Source: Klebsiella pneumoniae
GTDB lineage: Bacteria > Myxococcota_A > UBA796 > GCA-2862545
Assembly: GCA_945861065.1 (NCBI GenBank)
Contig: CAMASI010000054.1
Coordinates: 1 to 34,625 of the forward strand
DNA: 34,625 bases
Reading direction: 5' to 3'
The translations under genes were made by a program, and so were the position numbers. Positions 9,146 through 16,954 of this stretch are shown one piece after another. Positions within the stretch are counted from its first letter, which is position 1, and the number at the start of each line of letters is the position of its first letter. The notes beneath the pieces are model-generated. The model was not told the origin of the DNA. It saw nothing but the letters and a program-made list of their open reading frames with translations, and searched no databases.

Positions 9146-10090
9146 ATGTATCCTCCAACGCGGTCCGAATTGCCAGCTGCGATCGAACGCCTCCGGCGGG
9201 AACGCAACGCTGTCATTCTGGCTCACTATTACCAGGAGTCCGAAATCCAGGACCTCGCCGACCACGTCGGCGACTCGCTGCAACTCGCGCGCGCCGCCCA
9301 GACGACCCAAGCGGACGTCATCTTGTTCTGCGGCGTGCATTTCATGGCCGAAACGGCCAAGATCCTCAATCCGACGCGCACGGTCATCGTGCCGGACCTG
9401 AATGCCGGCTGCTCTCTGGCCGATTCTTGCCCCGCGCCCGCGTTGGCCCGGTGGAAGGCGAAACATCCCGACCACCTGGTCGTGTCGTACATCAACTGCA
9501 CAGCGGGAACCAAGGCCCTGTCCGACATCATCGTGACGTCCAGCAATGCCCAGCGGATCGTCGAAAGCCTCCCCGCCGACCAACCGGTGCTTTTTGCCCC
9601 GGATCGCAACCTCGGGGCGTGGTTGGTGAAGCAGACCGGAAGGACCATGGACCTGTGGCCGGGCACTTGCATTGTGCACGAAACGTTCAACGAACAGCGG
9701 CTGCTCGACCTCGTCGCGCTTCATCCTGGGTGTGCGGTGCTCGCCCATCCCGAGTGCGAGGCGTCGTTGCTCGAGCACGCGACCTTTGTCGGTTCTACCA
9801 GCGCGCTGCTGGCCTACAGCCAGAAATCGCCTCATCGTGTCTACGTCGTCGCCACGGAACCCGGCATCTTGCACAGCATGCGACGTGGGAGGCCGGATGC
9901 GACGTTTGTACCGGTGCCTGGCCGCGACGCCTCTTGCGCGTGTAACGAATGCCCCTACATGCGATTGAACACGCTGGAGAAGGCGTGGGCAGCGTTGGCG
10001 TCGCTGTCGCCCGTTGTCGACCTTGATGAGGCGTTGCGATTGGCTGCGCTCAAGCCGCTGGAGCGAATGCTCGCCATGTCGCCCGCGTGA
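9146..10090 (+). CDS. nadA: Quinolinate synthase NadA
   Basis: Cytoplasmic 4Fe-4S enzyme that condenses iminoaspartate with dihydroxyacetone phosphate to quinolinate in de novo NAD synthesis. The ATG at 9146 has GAGG five bases upstream and gives 314 residues. The triple-domain family motifs are present: [68 protein letters not shown], and [14 protein letters not shown]. By the spacing of the E. coli and Thermotoga enzymes, the cluster ligands should be C89, C175 and C269. nadB and nadC are not in the window. The stop overlaps the GTG start of the DAHP synthase gene (GTGA), so the two genes are translationally coupled. No NAD riboswitch is evident upstream. Confidence 0.97.
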   Translation: MYPPTRSELPAAIERLRRERNAVILAHYYQESEIQDLADHVGDSLQLARAAQTTQADVILFCGVHFMAETAKILNPTRTVIVPDLNAGCSLADSCPAPALARWKAKHPDHLVVSYINCTAGTKALSDIIVTSSNAQRIVESLPADQPVLFAPDRNLGAWLVKQTGRTMDLWPGTCIVHETFNEQRLLDLVALHPGCAVLAHPECEASLLEHATFVGSTSALLAYSQKSPHRVYVVATEPGILHSMRRGRPDATFVPVPGRDASCACNECPYMRLNTLEKAWAALASLSPVVDLDEALRLAALKPLERMLAMSPA

Positions 10091-11394
10091 GGTCGTGGTC
10101 GCCCAACGATTGGCAACAAGCCGTCAACGCACTCCCAATCCCGTACGGAAACCGCGACGCTCTGCAGCGATGCACCGCGCGGGTTGCGGCCTACCCGCCA
10201 CTGGTCACCAGTGGGGAGATCGAGCGTTTGCGCCAGGAGCTTGCCCGCGCTGAGGCCGGAGACAGGTTTGTTCTGATGGGAGGAGACTGCGCGGAACGAT
10301 TGGCGGACTGCAGGCCCCAGTCGATCTCGGCGCGATTGAAGGTCCTCTTCCAGATGGCATTGGTGCTCGGCGACGGTGCAGGAAAGCGCGTCGTACGCAT
10401 TGGGCGACTGGCGGGCCAGTACAGCAAACCGAGGTCCGAGCCGGTGGAAACGCGCCTCGTCAACGGCGTGCTCGTTTCTTACCCAAGCTACTTCGGCGAT
10501 CTCATCAACGACGGAGCCTTCGACGCCAAAGCACGGGCCCCTGACCCGGAACGGCTCGTGCTCGGCCACCAGCATGCCGCCCTGACCCTCAACTTCGTGC
10601 GGGGCCTCGCAGACGGAGGATTTGCTGATGTGCATCGAGCGGACGCGTGGGAGGACCCGGGCGGCGCGGTCCCAGAGTCGTTGCGATTAAGCTGGCAGGC
10701 CTGTGTGGCGCGGGCGCGAAGCGTAGGGGGTGCGCCGGACGACACGCTCTGGGTCAGCCACGAGGGCCTCAACCTCGACTACGAATCTGCGCTCACGAGA
10801 CGTGTGCCACGAAGGGATGGTTGGTGGTGCTTGTCCACCCACTTGCCTTGGATTGGGGACCGCACGCGTCACGTGGACGGCGCCCATGTCGCGTTCTTTC
10901 GAGGCGTCCGCAATCCAATCGGCCTGAAGTGGGGGCCGTCGATGCGGCCGGATGAGGTTTCGGCGCTGCTCGGAACGCTGAACCCGGAAAACGAGTCGGG
11001 CAAGATCGTGATCATCACGCGCTTCGGTGCGGGCGGCGTCCGTACGTTTCTCCCGCCACTTGTGGAAGCCGTAAACCGGTCCGGTCAGCGAGCCTTGTGG
11101 CTGTGCGACCCGATGCACGGCAATACCCGCGTCGTTCGTAGCGGCCGCAAATCGAGGGACGTGGATGATGTGTTGGTTGAAGCCCTCACGACGTTGCAGG
11201 TCCACAACGAACTCGGCAGTCGGTTGGGCGGGTTGCATGTCGAGATTAGTGGCGAAGACGTGACGGAGTGCACCGGAGCGGGCCTGACCGAAAAGGATTT
11301 GGACACGCGCTACGAGAGCCTGTGTGACCCGCGCCTCAACCGCGCCCAGGCTTTGGCGGTGGCGATGACCTTCGCGGACGCGCTCCGCTGGTGA
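10087..11394 (+). CDS. Class II 3-deoxy-D-arabino-heptulosonate 7-phosphate (DAHP) synthase
   Basis: First enzyme of the shikimate pathway, joining phosphoenolpyruvate and erythrose 4-phosphate. The 435-residue product belongs to the plant-like class II family: N-terminal WSPNDWQ; metal-binding Cys68 in [34 protein letters not shown] for the substrate pocket; [24 protein letters not shown]; and CDPMHGNT. The C-terminal [19 protein letters not shown] is also a family signature. It starts with GTG overlapping the nadA stop, an unusual partnership between NAD and aromatic biosynthesis. The gene ends three bases before the convergent RCC1-like gene. The extra N-terminal segments of some class II enzymes that confer feedback inhibition look short here, so regulation cannot be predicted. 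Confidence 0.96.
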   Translation: MRSWSPNDWQQAVNALPIPYGNRDALQRCTARVAAYPPLVTSGEIERLRQELARAEAGDRFVLMGGDCAERLADCRPQSISARLKVLFQMALVLGDGAGKRVVRIGRLAGQYSKPRSEPVETRLVNGVLVSYPSYFGDLINDGAFDAKARAPDPERLVLGHQHAALTLNFVRGLADGGFADVHRADAWEDPGGAVPESLRLSWQACVARARSVGGAPDDTLWVSHEGLNLDYESALTRRVPRRDGWWCLSTHLPWIGDRTRHVDGAHVAFFRGVRNPIGLKWGPSMRPDEVSALLGTLNPENESGKIVIITRFGAGGVRTFLPPLVEAVNRSGQRALWLCDPMHGNTRVVRSGRKSRDVDDVLVEALTTLQVHNELGSRLGGLHVEISGEDVTECTGAGLTEKDLDTRYESLCDPRLNRAQALAVAMTFADALRW

Positions 11395-11397
11395 TTC

Positions 11398-12339
11398 CTA
11401 CGGGATTTGGCCGTACTGGTTGTCTCCCCAACACTCAATGGCGCTGTTCGACATCGCGCAACTGTGTTTGTCTCCCAGTGCGAGTTGTAGAAAACCGGCG
11501 CCGTCGGGAACGTCGAGGCGGTCAAGCGTGTCTTCGCCCCAACACGTTGCGCCTCCGTCAGAAGTCAGCGCACACGAGTGGATATGGCCGGCGACCACGT
11601 CCGTGTAGCTGCCTTCGATGGGAGAAGTTGTTTGGCCAAAACTGTTGTCTCCCCAGCACGTGACTTGGTTGTCGTCAGTGATGCCGCAGGCGTGCAACGA
11701 AAGACCCACCGAAACCCGGGTGAACGCCACGCCGACCGGGGGGGCAGGGAAAAAATTATACCCCCAGCACAGCACAACGTCGTCATCTCGGATGGCGCAT
11801 GACGCTTTCAAGCCCGATGACACCTGTTTGAAGATGCCCTCAGGCGGGTAGATGAAGCCGTAGTACTCGCTGGTGTTTCCCCAACAAGCCAGCCCGCCGG
11901 TGGTCAGCAGGCCGCAGGTATGTTGCTCTGCGGCGGTGATCTCGAGGAAATAGGTTTGCGGGGGAACCGTGGACTGCCCGTAGGTGTTGTCGCCCCAACA
12001 GGTGGCGGCGCCGTTGAGATCGAGCACGCAGGCGTGATCTTCTCCGGCTGTAATCTGAACGAATTGTCCGTTGGGGATGTAGTCCATGATTGGGCCGTCT
12101 CCGACGCAGGAGACCGTGCTGTAGTTGAAGTCGAGCCAACACGTGTACGTCTTGTTCGCCGCGATTCGCCGACGAGAAAAGTCCGGGAACACTGGCGGAA
12201 ACACGGTCGTCGTCCCGGTGTCCGCCGTGTCGGTTGTCGAGCCAGTTTCGGTGGTGTCGGTGTCGGTCGTTGGCGCGACGCCAGTGTCGGTGTCCTTGCT
12301 GGTACAAGCGATAAGCAGCAAGAATGGCATTCCGCGCAT
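11398..12339 (-). CDS. RCC1-repeat-like lipoprotein with Thr/Asp linker
   Basis: Surface or periplasmic lipoprotein of 313 residues. The ATG at 12339 has AAGGA five bases upstream and gives MRGMPFLLLIAC, a short signal with a lipobox Cys. A low-complexity linker of alternating Thr, Asp, Gly and Ser (DTDTTETGSTTDTADTG) follows, as in many myxobacterial lipoproteins. The rest contains about six RCC1-like blades of the form GxxHxCxLxxxGxxxCWGDNxYGQ, each with a Cys pair; these fold as beta-propellers in eukaryotic RCC1. The bacterial versions are of unknown function and probably act in protein contacts. The product lacks about one blade of the seven in classical RCC1. The gene is convergent with the DAHP synthase gene. 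Confidence 0.85.
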   Translation of the reverse strand: MRGMPFLLLIACTSKDTDTGVAPTTDTDTTETGSTTDTADTGTTTVFPPVFPDFSRRRIAANKTYTCWLDFNYSTVSCVGDGPIMDYIPNGQFVQITAGEDHACVLDLNGAATCWGDNTYGQSTVPPQTYFLEITAAEQHTCGLLTTGGLACWGNTSEYYGFIYPPEGIFKQVSSGLKASCAIRDDDVVLCWGYNFFPAPPVGVAFTRVSVGLSLHACGITDDNQVTCWGDNSFGQTTSPIEGSYTDVVAGHIHSCALTSDGGATCWGEDTLDRLDVPDGAGFLQLALGDKHSCAMSNSAIECWGDNQYGQIP

Positions 12340-12408
12340 GGGCGTCCTTGGTCGCCCGCAGGGTACCCGCGTGACAGGCCGGCCGCCACGGGTCCTTACC
12401 ACAAGCTG

Positions 12409-12585
12409 TCAGTGTACGTAGGCGAGCGTCGCGATTGCCATCCCAACCACGGCGATCGCGGCCAACGAAACACAAATCACAGCGAACCTCAACATCCAGC
12501 GGGTCGTCGTTCGCACAAGCCACACGGTAGCGATCAGCAAGAACGCGGCTAGCGCGCACCCCAAACCCGAAACCAAAATCATCAT
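12409..12585 (-). CDS. Small two-helix membrane protein
   Basis: A 58-residue product that is almost entirely two hydrophobic helices: residues about 2-21 (ILVSGLGCALAAFLLIATVW) and 32-56, joined by a short basic loop RTTTRW. The pair of ATG codons at 12585 and 12582 are the likely starts, with only a weak AGG upstream. It precedes the RCC1-like lipoprotein on the same strand by about 70 bases, so the two may be co-transcribed. No family is recognised. The clean two-helix pattern argues for a real gene, but the small size and weak ribosome binding site keep confidence moderate. Confidence 0.5.
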   Translation of the reverse strand: MMILVSGLGCALAAFLLIATVWLVRTTTRWMLRFAVICVSLAAIAVVGMAIATLAYVH

Positions 12586-12674
12586 TGAATTGAAACCTAG
12601 CCCATTGTACCTTCGCGGCGCGGTGGATCTCAACTGTTTCGGTGGATGGATCGATGGGCGTTGTGGGAGGCAAC

Positions 12675-12977
12675 ATGCACGAGCAGCGCCGATCGCAACG
12701 TTTTGACGTTCGCCATGCGGGCGTCTTGCATGTCAGCAGGCGCTCCGGGCTCAGTCTCGCCGCCATAGTGGAGGTTTGCAACATCTCCTCAGGCGGTTTG
12801 TGCCTTGTGAGCACGACTTCGGTCGCGCAGGGTGTCACGGTGCGCGTGGAGATCCTCCCTGAAGACGGCCCCGCCATTCGCGGAACGGCGCGGGTCGCGT
12901 GGTGTCGGCGGCTCGAAGCGGAAGAAGAGCCGTGGACGCACGCCATCGGCTTGATGGCACCGACCGAAGGGAGGTAA
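12675..12977 (+). CDS. PilZ domain protein
   Basis: A 100-residue stand-alone PilZ domain, the usual size for single-domain members. The ATG at 12675 follows GGGAGG by four bases; an in-frame ATG at 12642 lacks this. PilZ domains bind cyclic di-GMP through an RxxxR and a (D/N)xSxxG motif. Here the N-terminus QRRSQRFDVR supplies the arginines and NISSGG the second motif, so nucleotide binding is plausible. The rest (RVEILPEDGPAIRGTARVAWC) is a typical beta-barrel strand series, and the Gly-Leu near the end (AIGLM) is also typical. It ends ten bases before the MORN lipoprotein gene and probably shares its transcript. A link to the flagellar operon 3 kb downstream is tempting but unproven. Confidence 0.85.
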   Translation: MHEQRRSQRFDVRHAGVLHVSRRSGLSLAAIVEVCNISSGGLCLVSTTSVAQGVTVRVEILPEDGPAIRGTARVAWCRRLEAEEEPWTHAIGLMAPTEGR

Positions 12978-12987
12978 GAGTGGGGCC

Positions 12988-13389
12988 ATGTGGCCTCTCT
13001 TTCTGTTCTTGGCTTGTGTACCTTCGGCGACCCAGTGCCCGGAGCGAATGAAATGGAAAGAAGAACGACCCCTAGATGGCCACCGCGCTGGGTGGTGCGA
13101 GGGCGCGTCCGGGGCCCGCAACGGGATGTTTCGGGAATGGAACGAAGGCGGTAGGCTGGTCGTGGACGGGTACTTCTGGCGCAACCAACGCTCGGGTTGG
13201 TGGCGCAGATGGCGAGACGACGGGACGCTCGCTGAGGAGGTTCCTTACACGTCAGGCAAGGTGCACGGTCCAAGCCGGACCTTTGACGAATCAGGTGCGC
13301 TCAGGATCGAACAATGGCACGATCACGGCGAAAAGGCTGAAGGGGCGCCACCGTCACCCATGGACGCGGGAGACCCTACGACGCTGTGA
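12988..13389 (+). CDS. MORN-repeat lipoprotein
   Basis: Small lipoprotein of 133 residues. The N-terminus MWPLFLFLACVPSATQC is a short signal with a lipobox Cys at 10. The mature part has three or four MORN_2/YwqK-type repeats: NGMFREWNEGGRLVVDGYF, SGWWRRWRDDGTLAEEVPY and HGPSRTFDESGALRIEQWH. Such repeats form flat beta-hairpin stacks; bacterial members are mostly of unknown function. It follows the PilZ gene by ten bases on the same strand. Its last 14 bases overlap the end of the convergent AgmX-like gene. Confidence 0.82.
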   Translation: MWPLFLFLACVPSATQCPERMKWKEERPLDGHRAGWCEGASGARNGMFREWNEGGRLVVDGYFWRNQRSGWWRRWRDDGTLAEEVPYTSGKVHGPSRTFDESGALRIEQWHDHGEKAEGAPPSPMDAGDPTTL

Positions 13390-13732
13390 TTCGCAGTGAG
13401 GCTACCGCTACGCCGCGGTCTGGGGGAGGGAATTTCAGCTGGGTGACCAAGCCGACGACACAACTTCCGACGACCTGATTCGTCCCAAATGTGCTCGCAC
13501 TCAACACGTCGCCGCTTTGTCCGATCACGATGCGTAGTTGTGGGGTCGCACCCTGCAGGCAAGCGTGCAACTGATCACCGACACCGAGCAGTGTGTCGAC
13601 CACGCTCTCCTCAGGAAGCGCCCCGATCACAAAGCGATCGACGAGGTCGATGACGTTTGGGCGGGCGATCGCAGTGCAGCCCTGACTCGCCGTAAGCGCG
13701 ACCATCCAACACACAAAGCGCAAGCGGGGCAT
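13376..13732 (-). CDS. AgmX/PglI C-terminal-domain-like secreted protein
   Basis: A 118-residue product with an N-terminal signal sequence (MPRLRFVCWMVALTASQGC). The Cys after it could be lipidated, although ASQGC is a poor lipobox. The C-terminal 70 residues follow the pattern of the AgmX/PglI C-terminal domain of myxobacteria: a first Cys (LHACLQ), a strand ending in GDVLSAS, a second Cys (VGSCVV), then LKFPPPDRGVAV. The two Cys probably form a disulfide. AgmX proteins take part in gliding or envelope functions in Myxococcus, but this short stand-alone form has no known role. The start is strong, with GAGGAGG four bases upstream. It lies 42 bases downstream of the MopE-like gene on the same strand. 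Confidence 0.72.
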   Translation of the reverse strand: MPRLRFVCWMVALTASQGCTAIARPNVIDLVDRFVIGALPEESVVDTLLGVGDQLHACLQGATPQLRIVIGQSGDVLSASTFGTNQVVGSCVVGLVTQLKFPPPDRGVAVASLRITAS

Positions 13733-13774
13733 GCACCCTCCTCGCCTGCACTCTTCGGATCGCCGGGGTCGAAG

Positions 13775-15736
13775 CTACAGGTCTGCGTACCCAATCATGC
13801 AGCGCTTCTCGAGTGAGCGCTCAGTTTCGGCGACCACGTCGTCTACGACCCAGTTCGTGCCAGTGCCGTTGATCCAGTTGTAGGCGTTGCACTCGTCTTG
13901 GCTCATGATCCAGTATTCGTAGATGGTGCTCAGGCCGATCGTCCACGGCGTGATGATGGATGCGCCGTGGTCCGAGGCCAACTCCACGCACTTGTTGTAG
14001 TATTGGAGGCCGAAGTCTTCCCAGGCCCAAGTGTGTCCGTCGTACGTCAGCCTGTTGGCAACGGGAAGGTCGTTGACCAGGGCTGCGGTTTCGCGGGCGA
14101 CGAGGCAGGTATCGGCCTGTATGATCGACCGGGTTGCGTAGGCCGGGTAGTCGGCGTTGAGTGCGACTGCGCCCAGACGGTGCGCGCCCCATGCGCCGGT
14201 GACCGTGCCATCGGTACTCATCACCATCGCGCCGCGTGCGCTGGCTTCCAGCAGGCAGTCGATCCAAATCAACGAGCCGAGGTTGTCCCACTTCATGTCG
14301 CCAGCGTTGGCGAACAGGCAGCCGTTGACGGTGCTGCCGCCCACAAATGGCGTCGAAAGGTGGAAACAATCGTCAGCAAAGCCGTCGCAATCCTGATCGA
14401 CCAGGTCGCCACACAACTCGATCGCTGACGGTGAAACGTCGGCCGCCGCGTCGTCGCAGTCTTCGGTCAGGTAGGCTGCGGACCAGCCCGTCTCATCCGG
14501 CGGGTCGCAGGACTCCACCGGGTACGCTGCACCAGCGCCGTAGCCGTCGGCATCGCTGTCTGGCAGCCACAACGTCATCGGCCCGATCAGCGGGTCGGTG
14601 TCGTTGCAGTCGCCATCCGCCTTCGAGGTGCCAACTGGCTGGGCGCAAGTGGCGCTTACGAAGGTGCTGCCCCACCCGTCGTCGTCCGCATCGGTGTACC
14701 AACTGGTTGGGGAAGCGATGTTGTCGTCTATCCCGCCGACGCAGTCATTGTCGATGCCATCGCACACTTCCGGGTTGCCTGGGAAGGTGAAGGGCGCGAG
14801 GTCGTTGCAGTCGTCGTCGTTATCGGCAACGAAGGGACCGTCCAAACAGGCCTTCGTTTTTGGGCCCGCCTTTCCCCAGCCGTCATTGTCAGTGTCGATC
14901 CAGAAATCCAGGAGGGTGGAGGGATCGAGGCTTGGGTCTTCCTGGTCCGTGAGCGTGTCACAATCGTTGTCTAGACCGTCGCACACCTCGACCTCTGCTG
15001 GTGCAACGAGCGGGTTGGTGTCGTCACAATCTGGTCCGCCAAACTGGTCACTCTGCCAGCCGTCGCCGTCTGCGTCGCAGTAGAAGTCGCAGTCCGTCTT
15101 GTCCGCACAATCGACGAACAGATCGCTGTCGTTGTCGATCCCGTCGGCACAGTCCTCAGGACAGGCGACGTCTTCCCGGCAATCGGGGTCCATACAGTCG
15201 ATGTCGTCATCCAAGTCGTTGTCCAGGAGGTCACCGCATTCTTCGACGCACTCGATCAGACCGATACAATCAGAGTCGTCGCATTCCCCACCACCGTCTC
15301 CATCGTTGTCGGCGAAGTCGAAGCAGTCCTCCACGCAGCTAGCCCCGAAGCACGCGTCATCTTCGCAGTCCACGTTGCCGTCGAAGTCGTTGTCGCGGGC
15401 GTCGCCACACACTTCAGGACAGGCCGGCGAATTGCAGGTCAGGTCTGCGCAGTCCGTGAGTCCGTCGCCGTCGTTGTCGCGGCCGTCGCCACAGGTTTCG
15501 CCGCATTTGCCGACGCAGTCGCCGCCAACACAATCGCAATCGAGGTCCACGCAATCCGTACTGCCATCGGCGTCGTTGTCTACGGCGTCGCCGCACAACT
15601 CGGGACAGCTACCGATACAGTCGTTGTCGGCGCAGTCCTCCAGGCCGTCGAGGTCGTCATCGAGGCCGTTGTCACACACTTCGCCTTCGACAGTGGGCCC
15701 ACAGGCTACGAATAGAAACGACAGTAAAGCACGCAT
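13775..15736 (-). CDS. MopE-like lipoprotein with DNDxDG Cys-rich repeats and novel C-terminal domain
   Basis: Secreted lipoprotein of 653 residues. The ATG at 15736 has GAGGAG eight bases upstream and gives [12 protein letters not shown] with the lipobox Cys at 12. Residues about 20-215 hold seven repeats of CGDxxDNDxDGxxDCxDxDC, each with paired Cys and a likely calcium-binding acidic loop. Four longer repeats follow (to about residue 440) of the MopE type: (V/L)CDG(I/L)DNDC, a (D/T)ADDDGWG strand and DCND(T)DP, named for the copper-regulated surface protein of Methylococcus. The last 210 residues match nothing I know and contain about six Cys and many Trp/Tyr. Metal, probably Ca2+, binding by the repeats is family knowledge; the C-terminal role is unknown. 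It is divergent from the flagellar operon. Confidence 0.87.
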   Translation of the reverse strand: MRALLSFLFVACGPTVEGEVCDNGLDDDLDGLEDCADNDCIGSCPELCGDAVDNDADGSTDCVDLDCDCVGGDCVGKCGETCGDGRDNDGDGLTDCADLTCNSPACPEVCGDARDNDFDGNVDCEDDACFGASCVEDCFDFADNDGDGGGECDDSDCIGLIECVEECGDLLDNDLDDDIDCMDPDCREDVACPEDCADGIDNDSDLFVDCADKTDCDFYCDADGDGWQSDQFGGPDCDDTNPLVAPAEVEVCDGLDNDCDTLTDQEDPSLDPSTLLDFWIDTDNDGWGKAGPKTKACLDGPFVADNDDDCNDLAPFTFPGNPEVCDGIDNDCVGGIDDNIASPTSWYTDADDDGWGSTFVSATCAQPVGTSKADGDCNDTDPLIGPMTLWLPDSDADGYGAGAAYPVESCDPPDETGWSAAYLTEDCDDAAADVSPSAIELCGDLVDQDCDGFADDCFHLSTPFVGGSTVNGCLFANAGDMKWDNLGSLIWIDCLLEASARGAMVMSTDGTVTGAWGAHRLGAVALNADYPAYATRSIIQADTCLVARETAALVNDLPVANRLTYDGHTWAWEDFGLQYYNKCVELASDHGASIITPWTIGLSTIYEYWIMSQDECNAYNWINGTGTNWVVDDVVAETERSLEKRCMIGYADL

Positions 15737-15798
15737 GGGGGCCACTCCTCAGGGCGACCTCAGTCTATCACGCCAGCGTTGCCCTGCGCGGAGGAACA

Positions 15799-15819
15799 CC
15801 GACCGGCCTCCGGTGTCGG
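15799..15819. promoter_or_regulatory. GC-rich hairpin followed by ATTTTCT in the flgB leader
   Basis: CCGACCGG (15799-15806) pairs with CCGG plus TCGG (15810-15819) around a three-base loop, with a two-base bulge. A short T-rich stretch (15821-15827) follows. It sits between the divergent MopE-like and flgB genes. It could be an attenuator or terminator ahead of the flagellar operon, or merely part of the leader. The T-run is short, so terminator activity is uncertain. Confidence 0.3.
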
Positions 15820-15875
15820 GATTTTCTAAACTCTGGACCGAACTGACCGATTGGGGCGACGCGAAGGAGGCTCAA

Positions 15876-16241
15876 GTGGCAGGAGATGCGCTGATCGACG
15901 GCCTGCGCCGCGTCCTCTCTCTGCGCGAGCAACAGCACCATTTGATCGCTGGAAACCTTGCCAATGCGGACACGCCAGGTTTCCGTGCGAAGTCGCTGGA
16001 CTTCGACGGACTGTTGGGTCGAGCGATGAACGGAGGCAGCCTCTCGGGCGGTACGGCCAGCGATTTGCAGGCTCGAGTGCTGGAAGAAGCGCCCGCGCCT
16101 TGGGCCACGGACGGCAACTCGGTGCTCGTGGAACGCGAGACCGCACGTATGCAGGCAAATGTTGTGCAATTTCAGGCTGTCTCGTCGGGTCTGTCCCGCC
16201 GACTCGCTTTGCTTCGGTTCGCTGCCGGAGACGGGAAGTAG
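15876..16241 (+). CDS. flgB: Flagellar basal-body proximal rod protein FlgB
   Basis: Proximal rod component of the flagellum, 121 residues. The GTG at 15876 follows AAGGAGG by five bases, a near-perfect ribosome binding site. The open frame extends far upstream, but that part is an antisense shadow of the MopE-like gene. The N-terminal rod signature is clear: LSLREQQHHLIAGNLANADTPGFRAKSLDF, with the conserved NxANxxTPGF core. The C-terminal helix (ETARMQANVVQFQAVSSGLSRRLALLRFA) is the usual coiled-coil partner helix. It is first in the run flgB-flgC-fliE-fliF-fliG-fliH-fliI and ends two bases before flgC. Confidence 0.95.
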   Translation: MAGDALIDGLRRVLSLREQQHHLIAGNLANADTPGFRAKSLDFDGLLGRAMNGGSLSGGTASDLQARVLEEAPAPWATDGNSVLVERETARMQANVVQFQAVSSGLSRRLALLRFAAGDGK

Positions 16242-16243
16242 CT

Positions 16244-16672
16244 ATGGACTTGCTCGACGCCTTCAATGTGTCCGCTTCTGGATTGACCGCAGGGCGAACG
16301 CGATTGCACGCGATTTCGTCCAACTTGGCCAACGCCGAGACGACTCGGACAGCGGAAGGCGGACCGTACCAACGCCGAGCGCCGGTCTTCGAATCGCGAC
16401 CACTCGATCCCTTTGGTGACGCGTTGGAACGCGCGGTGAATCAGGTTCACGTGACGGGCATCGCAACCGTGGGTGGGCCGGGCCGACGTGTGCACGACCC
16501 TGGGCATCCGGATGCCGATCCGGAGGGATTCATCACCCTGCCTGACGTCGACATTCTTCATGAGATGGTAGACCTGATGTCGGCTAGCCGTTCGTATGAA
16601 GCGAACCTCAACGCGATGTCGGCCACCAAGGACCTCGCGCTGCGAGCCCTGGACATCGGAGGTGGGCGTTGA
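16244..16672 (+). CDS. flgC: Flagellar basal-body rod protein FlgC
   Basis: Proximal rod protein of 142 residues, in line with the usual 134-150. The N-terminus MDLLDAFNVSASGLTAGRTR followed by HAISSNLANAETTRT is the FlgC form of the rod signature. GPYQRRAPVFE and DPEGFITLPDVDILHEMVDLMSASRSYEANLNAMSATKDL are classic FlgC motifs. GGGAAG precedes the ATG. The stop overlaps the fliE TTG start (TTGA). FlgC stacks on FlgB and FliE above the MS ring. Confidence 0.96.
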   Translation: MDLLDAFNVSASGLTAGRTRLHAISSNLANAETTRTAEGGPYQRRAPVFESRPLDPFGDALERAVNQVHVTGIATVGGPGRRVHDPGHPDADPEGFITLPDVDILHEMVDLMSASRSYEANLNAMSATKDLALRALDIGGGR

Positions 16673-16953
16673 TCGATCGCGTCAGTGGATTTTCGCCGCT
16701 CATTCCGCCCCGCCCTGGCCCGGAGGCTGCGTCTGCCGGATTTGCCAGCCAAATGGGCGCCGCCGCGGCACGCGTGGAGCAGCAGGAATCTGTCGCGTCG
16801 TCAGCGCTGGAACTGCTTGCCAATGGTCAAGACGTAGACATTCCAGGGACAATGGTCGAGTTGGAGAAGGCGGACATCGCTTTGCGCACGCTCGTTTCGG
16901 TCCGCGACCGGCTGGTGAGTGCGTACGAACAAGTCATGAACATGGCGATCTGA
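16669..16953 (+). CDS. fliE: Flagellar hook-basal body protein FliE
   Basis: Small adaptor (94 residues) joining the MS ring to the rod, and an early substrate of the flagellar export gate. The TTG at 16669 overlaps the flgC stop by four bases. The C-terminal half has the family pattern DIPGTMVELEKADIALRTLVSVRDRLVSAYEQVMNMAI, with the conserved YEQVMxMxI end. The N-terminal third is variable and Pro-rich, as is common. The stop is one base before the fliF ATG. Confidence 0.95.
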   Translation: MIDRVSGFSPLIPPRPGPEAASAGFASQMGAAAARVEQQESVASSALELLANGQDVDIPGTMVELEKADIALRTLVSVRDRLVSAYEQVMNMAI

Positions 16954-16954
16954 G

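Noticed and set aside
9098..9874. N-terminal extension of the XerD frame
   Set aside because: It is antisense to nadA, and the TTG at 9097 has GGAGG at good spacing.
11840..13273. Minus-strand open frame of 477 codons
   Set aside because: It crosses the RCC1-like, PilZ and MORN genes in another frame and shows no domain; the three genes have signal peptides, motifs and ribosome binding sites.
15099..15875. Long N-terminal extension of the FlgB frame
   Set aside because: It is antisense to the MopE-like gene, and a near-perfect AAGGAGG precedes the GTG at 15876.
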